Source: Heliocidaris erythrogramma
Lineage: Eukaryota > Echinodermata > Echinoidea > Camarodonta > Echinometridae
Direction: 5' to 3'
Assembly: GCA_025617745.1 (NCBI GenBank)
Contig: CM046870.1
Coordinates: 3,229,285-3,293,284 of the forward strand
DNA length: 64,000 nucleotides
How positions within the stretch are numbered: the first letter of the stretch is position 1; each line of letters starts with the position of its first letter. The notes beneath the pieces were generated by a model. It was given only the letters and a program-made list of their open reading frames with translations, was not told the DNA's origin and searched no databases. Below, in pieces: positions 1-11,400 of the stretch. The position numbers and the translations under genes were made by a program.

Positions 1-1160
1 TCCGTCCTGTCACCGCGTGCAACGGTTGGTTAGTTATTTTCGTAATAGCCTAGCATTATACTTAGGTTATATGCGTAGGGCACACTAAGTACATGTAGGC
101 CTACAACCAAATAAAGATAAGCCTACCCATACGGCACTAGCCCTGTTTCTAATACGTATAAACATACATTAAGTACACATACACGTTGTTGTTGTTTTAG
201 CATTTAACGGCGTTCATTCAATAAAGAATATTTACGCCTTTTCTTTTCGTTTTTTTTTTCCATATGTCAAGTTTTGCCTACTTTGTTCCATCCGCGTACT
301 TGAAGGTCACCTGAATGACAAGCATCGACGCAGTATAACGAGCACACGCACACACGCACATATCTGATTATTGAGTGATCAGTCTACAAACACAAGAGAT
401 CTTCTAATTTTCAGGGAATCAAATATCGATAAATAATTTTCTTTCACAATTTTTCAGTGGAATAATAGTTATTAGTAATAGTATATTAAATTTACACATA
501 GGTAATATATGTATGTAGACAAACAAATATCTTTTTCAATTAATTATTCATCATTTGGAAACATTTGCGAAAATTCAAATTGGCAACAAAGAGTAGTTCT
601 GCTACTGGGCTTTTCCGCTCATTAGGCAAGGTAATTTATTCATGAAATTGGCCAGAATTTCAAGGTCAAAGCTGGAACTTGTATTCTTTTAAGAAACCAT
701 TTAACTGGTTAATTTCCGCCATCAGAAACACTTCGAACCAATCACCATCGGAAACCCTTGTCAACGTGCGTGGACGTACTTTCCCATCGAAACGTGTGTA
801 AAACGGTGTTTCGGCTTGTTCGGCTATATTTAACATCAATAAACAGGCCGTTTTGAAACAAAATGGGCCAGAATTCTACAAAACAAGCAGTCATAGTTTC
901 ATGCACAGCAGAGCCTTTGGGTTTTCTATAAATATTTACCTTTTTAAGTTTAACTGAATTAAACCAGTTTAAACTAAAAAAGATAAAATGGTTTTAAAGT
1001 TGACATTTATGGATTTTCGTGACTAATGTACATGGTTCTATGGTGGAAATTTGTGGTGGGGTGATGCGCGCGCGCGGAAAGTTAAACTCGCGCAATGCAA
1101 CACACTTTTCGGTATGATTTTTATAAAAGACATTGGCGGATCGGGGGGTGGGGGCACAGC
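1..1160. other. Intergenic sequence, no gene seen
   Basis: AT-rich sequence with no reading frame that resembles a known protein and no clear repeat structure. It holds a few short AT-rich and CA-rich runs only. Confidence 0.5.
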
Positions 1161-1745
1161 CGGCCCGTGCCCCCCCCCCCCCCCCTTTGGAAGAGAAGTA
1201 TGAATTTTTTAAACTGAGGACCTTTTTTTTTGGCTTGTCAGGGAATTATAGAGGGAAACTGGGCCCCCATAACCCTTTACTGAGCGATTTTTGAAGGTCT
1301 GGAGATTTTTTTTTTCTACACCCCGCCCCCCACCCCCCCCGCTTTGGAAGAGAAGTATGAATTTTGACCATAGACGATCCGCCATTTTCTCGATTGTGCC
1401 CCCCCCCCCCTTTTAAACTGAGGACCTTTTTTTTTTTTTTTTTTTTTGGCTTGTCAGGGAATTATAGAGGGAAACTGGGCCCCCATAACCCTTTACTGAG
1501 CGATTTTTGAAGGTCTGGCGATTTTTTTTTCTACACCACGCCCCCCCCCCCCCCGCTTTGGAAGAGAAGTATGAATTTTGACCATAGACGATCCGCCATT
1601 TTCTCGATTGTGGCCCCCCCCCCCCTTTTAAACTGAGGACCTTTTTTTTTTTTTTTTTTTTGGCTTGTCAGGGAATTATGTAGGGAAACTCGGCCCCCAT
1701 ACTGAGCGATTTTTGAAGGTCTGGCGATTTTTTTTTCTACACCCT
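1160..1745. repeat. ~210-bp tandem repeat with poly-C and poly-T tracts
   Basis: Three units share the same order: a long C run, a GGAAGAGAAGTATGAATTTT segment, AAACTGAGGACC, a long T run, GGCTTGTCAGGGAATTAT, and a CTGAGCGATTTTTGAAGG segment. The anchor AAACTGAGGACC falls at about 1211, 1415 and 1630, giving periods of about 204 and 215 bp. Unit length differs mainly in the homopolymers. Confidence 0.85.
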
Positions 1746-3836
1746 AGGACCAAATGTACACGTTACATCTGCGTATCGTTTATCTTTTCCCTTCATTTTC
1801 ATTTTCTTTGTCTGCTCCTCCTAGGCTTCTTCCTTTTTCTTTTTTTTTTTTTTTTGGTTTATATATTTGTTAATTTTTTGTTCATAATAAAACGAAAATA
1901 TTAAAGCCAAAGAAGAAAAACAAGTAAAAGCAAACAAAAAACTGAGGAGAGAACTACATTTTACAAGATAGCTTGTGCGGTTTACTACAAAGCAAATTTT
2001 GATTTTGTATTTATACTATAACATATTATACTTGTTCCCTATTTACACTAAATTATAAACTCAGTCATGCACTTGATTCATATACATGTACTATAACTTT
2101 AGAATAATTGTGTGTGGGTGTGTGTGTGTGTGTGTGGGCGTGTTTAGCCGTATGTCCGAGGACATTTTCGGATAGAGAACAAAAAAAAGATCATGAGAAC
2201 AATGGTCCTCGGAAGCTGGACAATAGTCCTCGAACGTCGAACAATGAATTTGTGCCTTATTCCGTCGACTGTCCGAGGACGGAGGAACAATAGAGGAACA
2301 ATACTTGTCCTCGGAAGTAAAGCCATGTAAAGCTGTGTGTTTGTGTGTGTGTGTAATTGGGTTTTTACAGACGTGTATCAATCAGGTATGATTATTTACG
2401 TCTGGGACCGACCTTTAACGTCACCATCCGAAAGACGTGACTCAGTCTCGAACCTGGGTTCGCTGAATCAGTTTATAACTTCCACTGGTAGCTGGATTAC
2501 AGGCGCACGCCACAACGCCCAGTTACGGGGGGGGGGGGGGGGGTGATTGTTTTTTGTCTGGCAACCAGTCAGATTTGACTATTTTTGCCATATTAAATTC
2601 CGATATTCTATCCAATGGTATATATACTTTTATTTTCTTCTTCTTTTTTTTTTTTTAAAATTATTATTATTATTTTTTTTTTTAAATACGCTAGGAGATC
2701 TATTATACTTGGATTTACAAATTCAAGAGGTCTTTCTCTAATTCCTATCAGTTTAAGGGAAAGAAAGAGAAAAGGAAAGAAAAATGGGAAAGCAAAAGAA
2801 AGGAAGAGCTCCAGTCCCGCACCCGTACCGCAGTGCGGGGATACGTCTGTCCCGTTGATGTAGAACATCAACGTCGGTGAAGTCTTGATCTTTCCAGGGG
2901 ACAAGACGCCTTTAATCCTACCTACGTGGGGAAGACAAGCCCTTGCAGGGTGGAGCTTTAGATGAGAAAAGGTAGAAAAGTGGTTAGAACAGAAAAAAAA
3001 TATATAAATATATATATATATATTTAGTCTATGTTATATTCACAAAATTTTAGGTATTGCTATGGTAAGGCAAAAAAAGGAGGACCATACTACTGACAGT
3101 GAGTGATAATCGATACCGTGCAGCGTGCCATATATACACATAATTGTACAATTACGTAATTCACCTATAATATATACATGTGCATGAATATTTTTTTTTT
3201 ATAGGCTTACAAGATATTAAGCTTACATATTCATAGAAATATTAAGTACATAACATCTGTACTCATTTGTATCACCATTTATATTACCATCGATTATTAT
3301 TATTGTTCACCTCTCTTTCTCACATTCCTTTTTTTAATTTTTATTTTATTGTATTTTGTTTTGAATATACACATGTATGCACGCATACATAACACGATAA
3401 AAAAAACACACCCCCGAAAAACGGACCCAAGTACAATTTCAAAGGCCCACTGCAGTGCCCACAAAGACTACGCCAACGCCAACTTAAAAATTTAGTCTTT
3501 ATGCAAGGAAATTCCGATATTTCTTTCCATTCGCCTGCGTCTTCTTTACACGTGAGTAAACTAGTATTCGAATTTAGTGCCTTACTGCAAATGTATCATT
3601 GTTTGATTATAGAAAGAGTATAATTAATTAATAATTCAAATAATTCAAATGACAACTTTCCCGACAAATCGTGAAAAAAGTAAACAACACCGATTAATAT
3701 GTGAAAAGTGGTTTATTAATATTGTATTGTCCCACACATAATGAATTGTGTTAGTAGTTAGCTCCTCACACATGGCATGCACTAGTTCACTCATACCACT
3801 CCCGGGCACTCCCGGGCACTCCCGGGTACATTTCTG
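1746..3836. other. Intergenic low-complexity region
   Basis: No gene recognised. It holds a (TG)n run near 2110-2140 and a cluster of GTCCTCGG and GTCCGAGGAC motifs between about 2150 and 2330. It also holds a short Alu-like stretch at 2488-2526, a poly-G run after it, T-rich and A/T-rich tracts, and a triple CCCGGGCACT repeat near 3801-3830. Confidence 0.6.
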
Positions 3837-5184
3837 TAAAATAGTTCGTATTTTCTGTCGCATGTACTAAAGGTATGGGGGAAAAAATAAGATAAATATT
3901 TTAAATACTTGCTTTCAAATTCAGCCCTTAAAAATCTCACTCCTACCTCAAATGGCCGTTAGGAAGAACTTTTGATATTTTCAGCAAAATCCAAAGTCAA
4001 AATCTTGTCCAAAACCGGAGAAATCCCCGCCGATTTGTTTCGCGATCGCGTGTTGTTTACAAACTGCCGATGTCTTAGACTAAAATCGGCCAATACAATT
4101 TTTGTCCACGAAGAAACTCGGGATCGCAAGCGCACATCGATCTTTACGATCGCGCACACAGAAAATCAGAACTTTTCCGTGTACGCCATAGAGACCGAAT
4201 TTTTGAGGACAAAACTCTTTTGGGGAGATGTCGGCGCCCGCGGCGACCAGGAAATGTACACAATGACTCCGATAGCTCGTTTCGCGAGAATCAACAGTAA
4301 ATTACGGATTTGATTTTTGAAAATATCTTTTCCAACATTGGTGAGTTGAATTTATTGTATTTCTTGGATATTTTGGGGTCGGTTTTTGAAAATTAAATGC
4401 CGATTTTGAGTGAATATTGGTGACTTTTGTGCAGTGGTGTTTTAAAAAGATGAGGTGTATGACTGCCTACATTATACACACGAAGTATAGGAATGTAGCT
4501 ATGAGTGACTCATACTACATTCCTATACTTCGTGTGTATAATGTAGGCAGTCATACACCTCAACTTTTTAAAACACCACTGCACAAAAGTCACAAACATT
4601 CACTCAAAATCGGCATTTAATTTACAAAAACCTACCACTAAATATCCAAGAAATACAATAAATTCAACTCACTGATGTTGGAAAAGATATTTCCAAAAAT
4701 CAAATCTATCAAATTTACTGTTGATTCTCGCGAAACGAGCTATCGGAGTCATTATGTACATTTCCTGGTCGCCGCGGGCGCTGACATCTCCCCAAAAGAG
4801 TTTTGTCCTTAAAAATTTGGTCCCTATGTGGCATACATGGAAAGTCCCGAGTTTCTGTGTGCGCGATCGTAAAGATTGATGTGCGCTTGCGATCCCGAGT
4901 TTCTTCGTGGACAAAAATTTTATTGGCCGATTTTAGTCTAAGACATCGGCAGTATGTAAACAACACGCGATCGCGAAACAAATCGGCGGGGATTTCTCCG
5001 GTTTTGGACAAGATTTTGACTTCGGATTTTGCTGAAAATATCAAAAGTTCTTTCTAACGGCCATTTGAGGTAGGACTCGGAGTGAGATTTTTAAGGGCTG
5101 AATTTGAAAGCAAGTATTTAAAATATTTATCTTATTTTCCCCCCATACCTTTACTACACGCGACAGAAAATACCAACTATTTTT
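3837..5184. mobile_element. Giant near-spacerless palindrome (foldback-like element)
   Basis: The left arm (3837 to about 4506) is repeated in reverse complement by the right arm (about 4507 to 5184). Arms diverge by scattered substitutions and small indels, and pairing runs almost to the centre, where the core reads ATGAGTGACTCAT. Arm ends pair AAAATAGTTCG with its complement next to TTTTCTGTCGC. The flanks CATTTCTGT and CATTTTGT could be a degraded target duplication. Each arm contains a roughly 110-codon open frame mirrored in the other, but I recognise no protein in it. Foldback transposon is the likeliest class; a segmental inverted duplication is possible. Confidence 0.85.
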
Positions 5185-5235
5185 GCATTTTGTATTCGTA
5201 GTGGTCAATATGACCACTATTCGTGGTGTGAAGAG

Positions 5236-5610
5236 CCTGTACTAAAATTTAATTAAAAACTTCTGTAGGTCGGTGTTTTGCTTGCAATGCGCATGCGTCA
5301 GCAGCTCCAATATAATACAGACCAGAAGGGAGGATTATGAATATTCATTAGACGAGTGGGCTCGAGATCGGCGGATCACAGTGGATATATGAATATTCAT
5401 TATTCCTGTAACGAAAAATATGGCGTCATTGTAATAAATATTCATAGACGCATGCGCAAGTGCCTATTTTCGTTTCTGCTTCAACAACATGGCGAATGGG
5501 ACTGGTTTCGAAAATTGAGAGTAAAAAGTGACATTCGTCGATTCTACACATTTTAGGAAAAGCTGATTTGCGGAAGGTCTGTTTAGCATCGTATATATGA
5601 TACTTTAATT
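5236..5610. repeat. Duplicated promoter-like segment, copy A
   Basis: Shares its ends with 6520-6746: an ACTAAAA...TGTAGG...TTTGC(A)AATGCGCATGCG block, AGAAGGGAGGATTAT, and a terminal GCTGATTTGCGGAAGGTCTG block followed by CATCGTATATATGATAC. Copy A has about 150 bp extra in the middle, including ATTCAT-rich sequence and an ATGGCG start that reads only nine codons. It lacks the 8 bases GTAAGTGG that copy B has after TGTTTAG. Confidence 0.75.
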
Positions 5611-5722
5611 CCACAAAATAACTTATGTGGCCATATTTTCAATGGTCATTTGAACATTGGTAAATTGTGAGACCCACCGAATCGTACTGGTTTCACTCAG
5701 GATGCCGCCATTTCGTGGCAGC

Positions 5723-5790
5723 GTCTCGGGGCTATAGTTAGGGTAACCCCAGGGAGCTCCCTGGGGTTACCCTGACTATAGCCCCGAGAC
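5723..5790. repeat. 34-bp-arm palindrome
   Basis: GTCTCGGGGCTATAGTTAGG continues to the centre GAGCTC (5754-5759) and is mirrored out to 5790 with one mismatch. There is no loop, so it can form a full cruciform. Confidence 0.9.
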
Positions 5791-6010
5791 CCCAGGTACA
5801 ACTATCCAAAGTCGACCTCGCCCAATTTTATGGCTAATCACATCACTTAATTTCGGCAGATAAGATAGAAATTTGTACTTATACTTCAAGAGAATTACTG
5901 TAACTATCTAGCAGGCTCTTTGATTTTACGATTTAACGATTGTTTCGATGAAAAAAATGGAATTTCCTCGCCGAGCCGATCTTTTTCCCGTACTGTACCG
6001 TTGATTCAAA

Positions 6011-6039
6011 TGACTCGATCGCACTGTGTGATCGAGTCA
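6011..6039. repeat. 10-bp hairpin
   Basis: TGACTCGATC at 6011-6020 pairs exactly with GATCGAGTCA at 6030-6039 across a 9-nt loop. The surrounding sequence, with repeated CAGCGACG and GCGTCGCTGA, looks like the remains of a larger inverted repeat. Confidence 0.7.
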
Positions 6040-6519
6040 GCGACGGTTTTGTGAAACAGTTAACGAACAAGTTGAGGGACAGCGTCGCTGATTTTTTCGT
6101 TATGACGGTTTGATGAAACGACCCCCAGCTAAACCACTGATTTAGCATTAAATTTTGTGTTCATTCTATTTTTCTGCTGAGACTAATTGATCCTTCTTTA
6201 CTGCTGCCCTCCCTGTGTGGAGAGACATGAGGGAGGAAATCTGCATTTGTTTATTGTTGCTGGCAGTAGAACAGCAGTAGAGGGCAGCCTTATGTGTTTT
6301 CACCATGACCATATTGGTTTGGGAGGACAAGGTTATATTATAACCTTGTTCATTGGATAAGTGGGTGCCTCTTAAATCCAAGATCGTATGTCAAATTTAT
6401 ACCATAAAACATGACATAACTTCATTTAAGGATACTTTAGGTACTAGCAATACTTTCCGAATAACTGTTTTTCTTTTCGATGAGGATGAATTTAAAAAAG
6501 GCCAATTAATTTCCCAGCT

Positions 6520-6746
6520 CCTGAACTAAAACCTTTTGTAGGCCAGTGTATAGTTTGCAATACGCATACGCGTCAGTAGCAGCTCCAATGCTTTTACGTA
6601 TGTTCTCGCTCTCAACAGACGAGAAGGGAGGATTATAAGTGAGTGAAAATAAGTGACATTTGATCGACTCTATACATTTATGAGGAAGAGCTGATTTGCG
6701 GAAGGTCTGTTTAGGTAAGTGGCATCGTATATATGATACTTTAATT
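6520..6746 (+). promoter_or_regulatory. Duplicated promoter-like segment, copy B; candidate 5' UTR exon of DUS3L
   Basis: Direct, diverged copy of 5236-5610. It ends in TGTTTAG followed by a consensus splice donor, GTAAGTGG, at 6715. The DUS3L start codon lies just after an acceptor-like TTTACAG ending at 8297, so a noncoding exon ending at 6714 could splice to it. No start codon opens a long frame here. This is inference from splice-site fit and position. Confidence 0.35.
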
Positions 6747-6774
6747 AAAAAAATATGTACCTACGATACAACTA

Positions 6775-8296
6775 TACGTGTCACAGAGGTAATTATGTAC
6801 ATAAAAATGGTTGGTTCTCGCGATAACTGAAGAACTGTTTGACAGATCAGCTTAGCCCATGTTTGCATATGGGAGGGACGATGAACTGATTACCTGTAGA
6901 TTTTAGGGTCTCAAGGTCAAAGTTCACAGGTCATAGAGGTCATTAATATACATGTACATAAAAATGGTTTGTGATGTATGGAGTCTAGGCCTACCTATTT
7001 TAGAAATTTCAAGGGGACAGTGGTCTATTTGCTATAAAATATCTATTTCCTTGGTGTATTTGATGATTGTAAGTCATCAATGGTAAGTTTTTTATTTGTA
7101 CGGGATGAAAATGAAATGAAATCAATTTTCTGTCTCCTGTGAAAAGATTTGTAATTATGTTGGACCAATCCTTTTTAGAGTGTACATGTATGCCATACAT
7201 TTCCAATGTGGTGATGGCGGAGGCATAAATTCTGATTCATCTAGTTTCTTTTTCTTTTTTATTCATTCAAGTTTTACAATCTTAGTTGATCCTGGATGGT
7301 AACCCTTTTAGCAAACTCTGAGGGTGGTTTGCATGGCTCACAGTATGTGGGAAATGGTGATATTTACCTGTAGATGTAGATTTTTTTTTTCTTCATATAC
7401 ATGTATATCCCCCTCCACACACGGTATATGCATCCCATGTACAGCTCCGTAGGCCAGTACGAGATTGATAGCCAAGGAGCTCATACAGCGAAGTAGACCT
7501 CTAATTCTAAATGAGCAAAATTATTTTTGAAAATGAAATGATTAAAATATTAAATCTCAAATTCGGCATACAAATATTCTATTTTTAGTCTTACCTTTTT
7601 ATGGCTATAAAACAGTTCTGTAATTTTCAGCCAATTCTAATCTTGTGTTTCACATTTCTACATGACATATCATGATATCATGTGTACAAAATTTGGGGTT
7701 TTATGAAAGGAAGAAATTGACAAAAGGGGAATTGATATTGACCATCTGTTAAGCTAAATGCGTTATAGATCAGATGAGATAATGAATGTGTTGTTTTACT
7801 TAATAAGCGATTTCGTAATTAGGATTTGCACATGAGCAGATAAAGGTCATTTGAGATAAACTGGCATGTTCGTTTAAAATTCACTGAGATAAGCATCGAC
7901 TGTGATGTAATGATTATTCGTATATTCATTTAATTATACTTTTCATTAAATCCACTGAAAAGCAACAAAGTGTTCATTGATGGTTGGTATTTGACAGTCT
8001 GCCAAATGATAGCCAACTTGCAAACAATGCGTTTTCCAAAGTGTTCATTGACATGCTATTCTAGTCACCTGGTCTACGATGTCTTTCTTTCATAGAGTTT
8101 GAATTCTGTAGGTTGCTATATCAGGCAAGCTTACGTATTATCTTTCTTTGAAAAGATGCCTATCCTAATGACAAAAGGGAAAGGTCATTTGGGAAAAGTT
8201 GCTTATGGGCCAATTACGAACTCGCTTATTGTAACTCTTTACCCTTGCAAAGGAAATTTGTTGTTGTTGACTGTCCGATACCCTCTTATTGTTTAC
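6775..8296. other. Non-coding sequence upstream of DUS3L coding exon 1
   Basis: Possibly the first intron. The stretch ending near 7250 (GCGGAGGCATAAATTC, then TTCATCTAGTTT) resembles the end of the element at 13392-13708, so a relative of that family probably lies here. No other feature is recognised. Confidence 0.4.
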
Positions 8297-8305
8297 AGAA
8301 CAATC

Positions 8306-8466
8306 ATGGGTGATGATGCACAGGATGAAGGTAAGGTTCCAGTTGCAGAACCAACTGTTGGAACTTCAAATGCCAATCAGGAACAGGACCAAGTCCAAGT
8401 CCCTTCTCAAGAAGAGTTACTAGCTCATGTTAGAGCTCAGCCTGGGACAGCACTGGTGAAAGCAAG
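8306..8466 (+). CDS. DUS3L: DUS3L coding exon 1
   Basis: Begins MGDDAQDEG and ends after two bases of a Ser codon (phase 2), donor GTGAGA. Acidic, low-complexity N-terminus. The following intron (8467-9316) contains the TA-flanked MITE at 8652-8838. Confidence 0.8.
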
Positions 8467-11400
8467 GTGAGAAACCCATTCTCTGTTTTTAAAAAAATAG
8501 AATAAAATAAAAATGATAAATAAATAATTTGTTAATGGGAGCTGAGGGTGTTTTGCCCCCTGAACCATTCAAAAACCTGTAAATGAAGAAGAAAAAAAGT
8601 CACAGTAAAATGGATTTTCTGTCAATAAGCCAGTTCATAATAAGTTCATGGTACAGTAAAACCTGTCTATAAAGACTGCTCAAGGGAGACAAGAAAGTGG
8701 TCTTTATGAGCAGGTGGTCTTTATGTACAGGTTCTTTTAATACACATTTCAATGAGAAATACTTTTCAAAAGAAATTGTGGTCTTTATAGACAGGTGGTC
8801 TTTCTATACGGGTGGTCGCTAAAGCAGGTTTGACTGTACAAATGACCCTGAAATGACCCCAATTTGTACGTGCATCTGCTTTGATGGACGTACTACTTCT
8901 GTAGCATGTAAAATCATACTGTTGCGCGCATCGTGGTACGTACAAAATGACAGCATACAAAGGTCAATTGCGCTCTGTACAAATGACCTCTATCTGCACA
9001 TGCGCAAATTGTAATTACAAACTGGTCTATTGGTAATAATGCATAATGCACATACTTGTTTAGAAGATTTGTGAAATGCATTGCTCTTGATTAAGAAACA
9101 ATAACCATTAAATGTACTCTGCAAAGCCTCTTTCATTGCTCTATCATGACTTAACATGCTTGCAGTGCCTTTTCATTGACTCATACACACAAACTTGGTA
9201 TTTGGTAGTAATTTGATTGCTAATTCTCAAGGCTATGGCTTGTGGTGTGCTTGTTATGAGCTTGGTTTTCATATTTTTGTACACAAACCGCTTCTTGCTG
9301 TTATTTCTCCGTCCAGTTACATTGATTTCACACGGGTCTCAGAGAGATTCAAGAGTAAAAATAGCAGGGAGAGCACCACCGGTCGGATGCAGGAGAAACG
9401 CAGAGAAGTTGAAGCTCATGAGTCTGAGACCAAGAAGCAAAAAATGAGAGGTCAGAACAAGAAACGCCCTCGGGACCACAAATCTCACCCGCATGCAGAG
9501 CGGCCTTGTCTGGACTTCCTGAAGGGAGCAAGCTGTAGATATGGTGACAAGTGCAAGTTTAGTCATGATATCTCAAAGCTGATGGAGGGTAAAGAACCAG
9601 ACATCGGCCCAAAATGTCTCCATTTCGACAGGTTTGGAACCTGTCCTTATGGTGTACTCTGCCGCTTTGGAGGCACCCACATAGATGAGAACCTGCAGAG
9701 CATTGTGGATGAAGAAAAAGTCAAGGAAACGGGAGGCAAATTTGAAATGAAGAATATCCTTAGCAAAGACTTGCAGATTAAGTTGAGAAAACGAAAGGTC
9801 CAGTTCAAGAAATATGACCAATACATGAAATCTTCAGGAACTGGGAAGAAGGGGCCAAATAGAAAGCAAGGGCCAGATTGCGCAGACAATGCAAATGGTG
9901 AAACAGTAAGGACTGCTTCAACTGGTGCAGATCAGACATCTGCCAAATCATCCTCATGTCTTGAAGACACAAACAAGGCTGCTTCACCAGACCTGAATCA
10001 AGTTAGTGGGGATGGTGAAAGTCATCCTGTTTCCATGCCAACCAATGATGCCCAGCACCATGCAGGGACTGTCACTGATGTGGATGTCATCAAACTGAGA
10101 CCGGAGGAGAAGATGAAGCTTGATGTGAAGGACAAGCTTCTGCTAGCACCTCTGACAACCGTAAGTGCTGAATTATTAACCCTGATGGTGCCACCAATTT
10201 AGCATTTGTCATGATACAGAATCTAACTGAGCATTGTTTCTTGAGAAATTTGCAATTCATTTATAGCACATTTTGAATTTGAAAAAAGCAGACCAGCTTT
10301 TGATTGTTCAAAAATAGCTGATGCTACATCAAAATGTAGGTGATTGGAACAGACTACTGCACTAAAAGGATAACACATTTTACACTTTTCTGTGCACAGC
10401 TTTCCTAATTCTAGCATAGTATGAAGCGAAGGATATAACCTCGTATTTTAACCAGTTATTTTTCTGATAATTAGGACAGACTATTTTTGATACCTGTATT
10501 CAGGAAAATACAACCCTCCTCAAAATAATGGCTTATGCAGCAATTTTTTAAACTGATTTATGTCTGTATTACAGGTTGGTAATCTTCCTTATCGTGCTGT
10601 GTGTAAGAAGCTTGGTGCAGACATCACATGCAGTGAGATGGCCATGTGTACCAATCTCCTTCAAGGACAATCATCTGAATGGGCATTACTGAAGAGACAT
10701 CCTTCAGAAGATGTCTTTGGTGTCCAGGTAAGTCATTTGTAAAATGAAAAAAAAAAGAAAAAAGGATGCAACAAAAAGATGCTGAAATTCGGACAAAGTC
10801 AAATGACAATTTGAGGGTTTGACAATAGCTGTGAAACATTCGCCAATGGCGGCGCTATATTACTTTCGTTGTGCTGCCTACTTTGGGTACAGGTGTGCGT
10901 TATGAGTTTTGCTATTGATCAGCTGATGTGTTTAAGTCAAGAACGGGTCTAAAACGCTATTGAAAAATGACTTAAACATTGATTTTAATCATACAAAAAT
11001 GTTTATGTGGGTATTGGGTGCCGTTGCAAGCAAATGATGTGCTGGTCGGAGGAAAATAAGAGTAGATCTAGGACTGTATCATATAGTACGTAGCAGCGGC
11101 TGTTGATGCAAGAATGACAAGCTCCACTCTTTTTTGTCATTGCGCCTCTCTCTGTCAAGAACTTACAAAGATGTGGAACAGTCATCTTCTAAAAAATCGT
11201 CATTCTCAGAACTGTACATTATGACGGACGAAATGATAGAAAAATATCAGCAAAACTTTATGAAAACTTTGTGTAGCTTCAGTAAGTTGACGATCGTGCA
11301 TAGATAGAAATGTACTTTAAGCAAAAATACTGAGAGTGGACAACACAACCGAAAGCTGGATCCACTGCTTCCGAAGCGTGCGTCAACAAATCAAAAGCAA

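Noticed and set aside
3972..5044. Mirrored ~110-aa frames in the palindrome arms
   Set aside because: Two copies of one arm sequence, with no recognisable domain and diverging C-terminal ends. Kept only as a property of the palindrome.
8099..8305. In-frame upstream extension of DUS3L exon 1 with earlier ATGs
   Set aside because: The added residues do not resemble DUS3L, and an acceptor-like TTTACAG ends at 8297, so this is probably intron.
9195..9316. Open frame extending DUS3L exon 2 upstream
   Set aside because: A good acceptor (CTCCGTCCAG) at 9316 joins exon 1 in frame and yields a family-like sequence; upstream residues do not match the family.
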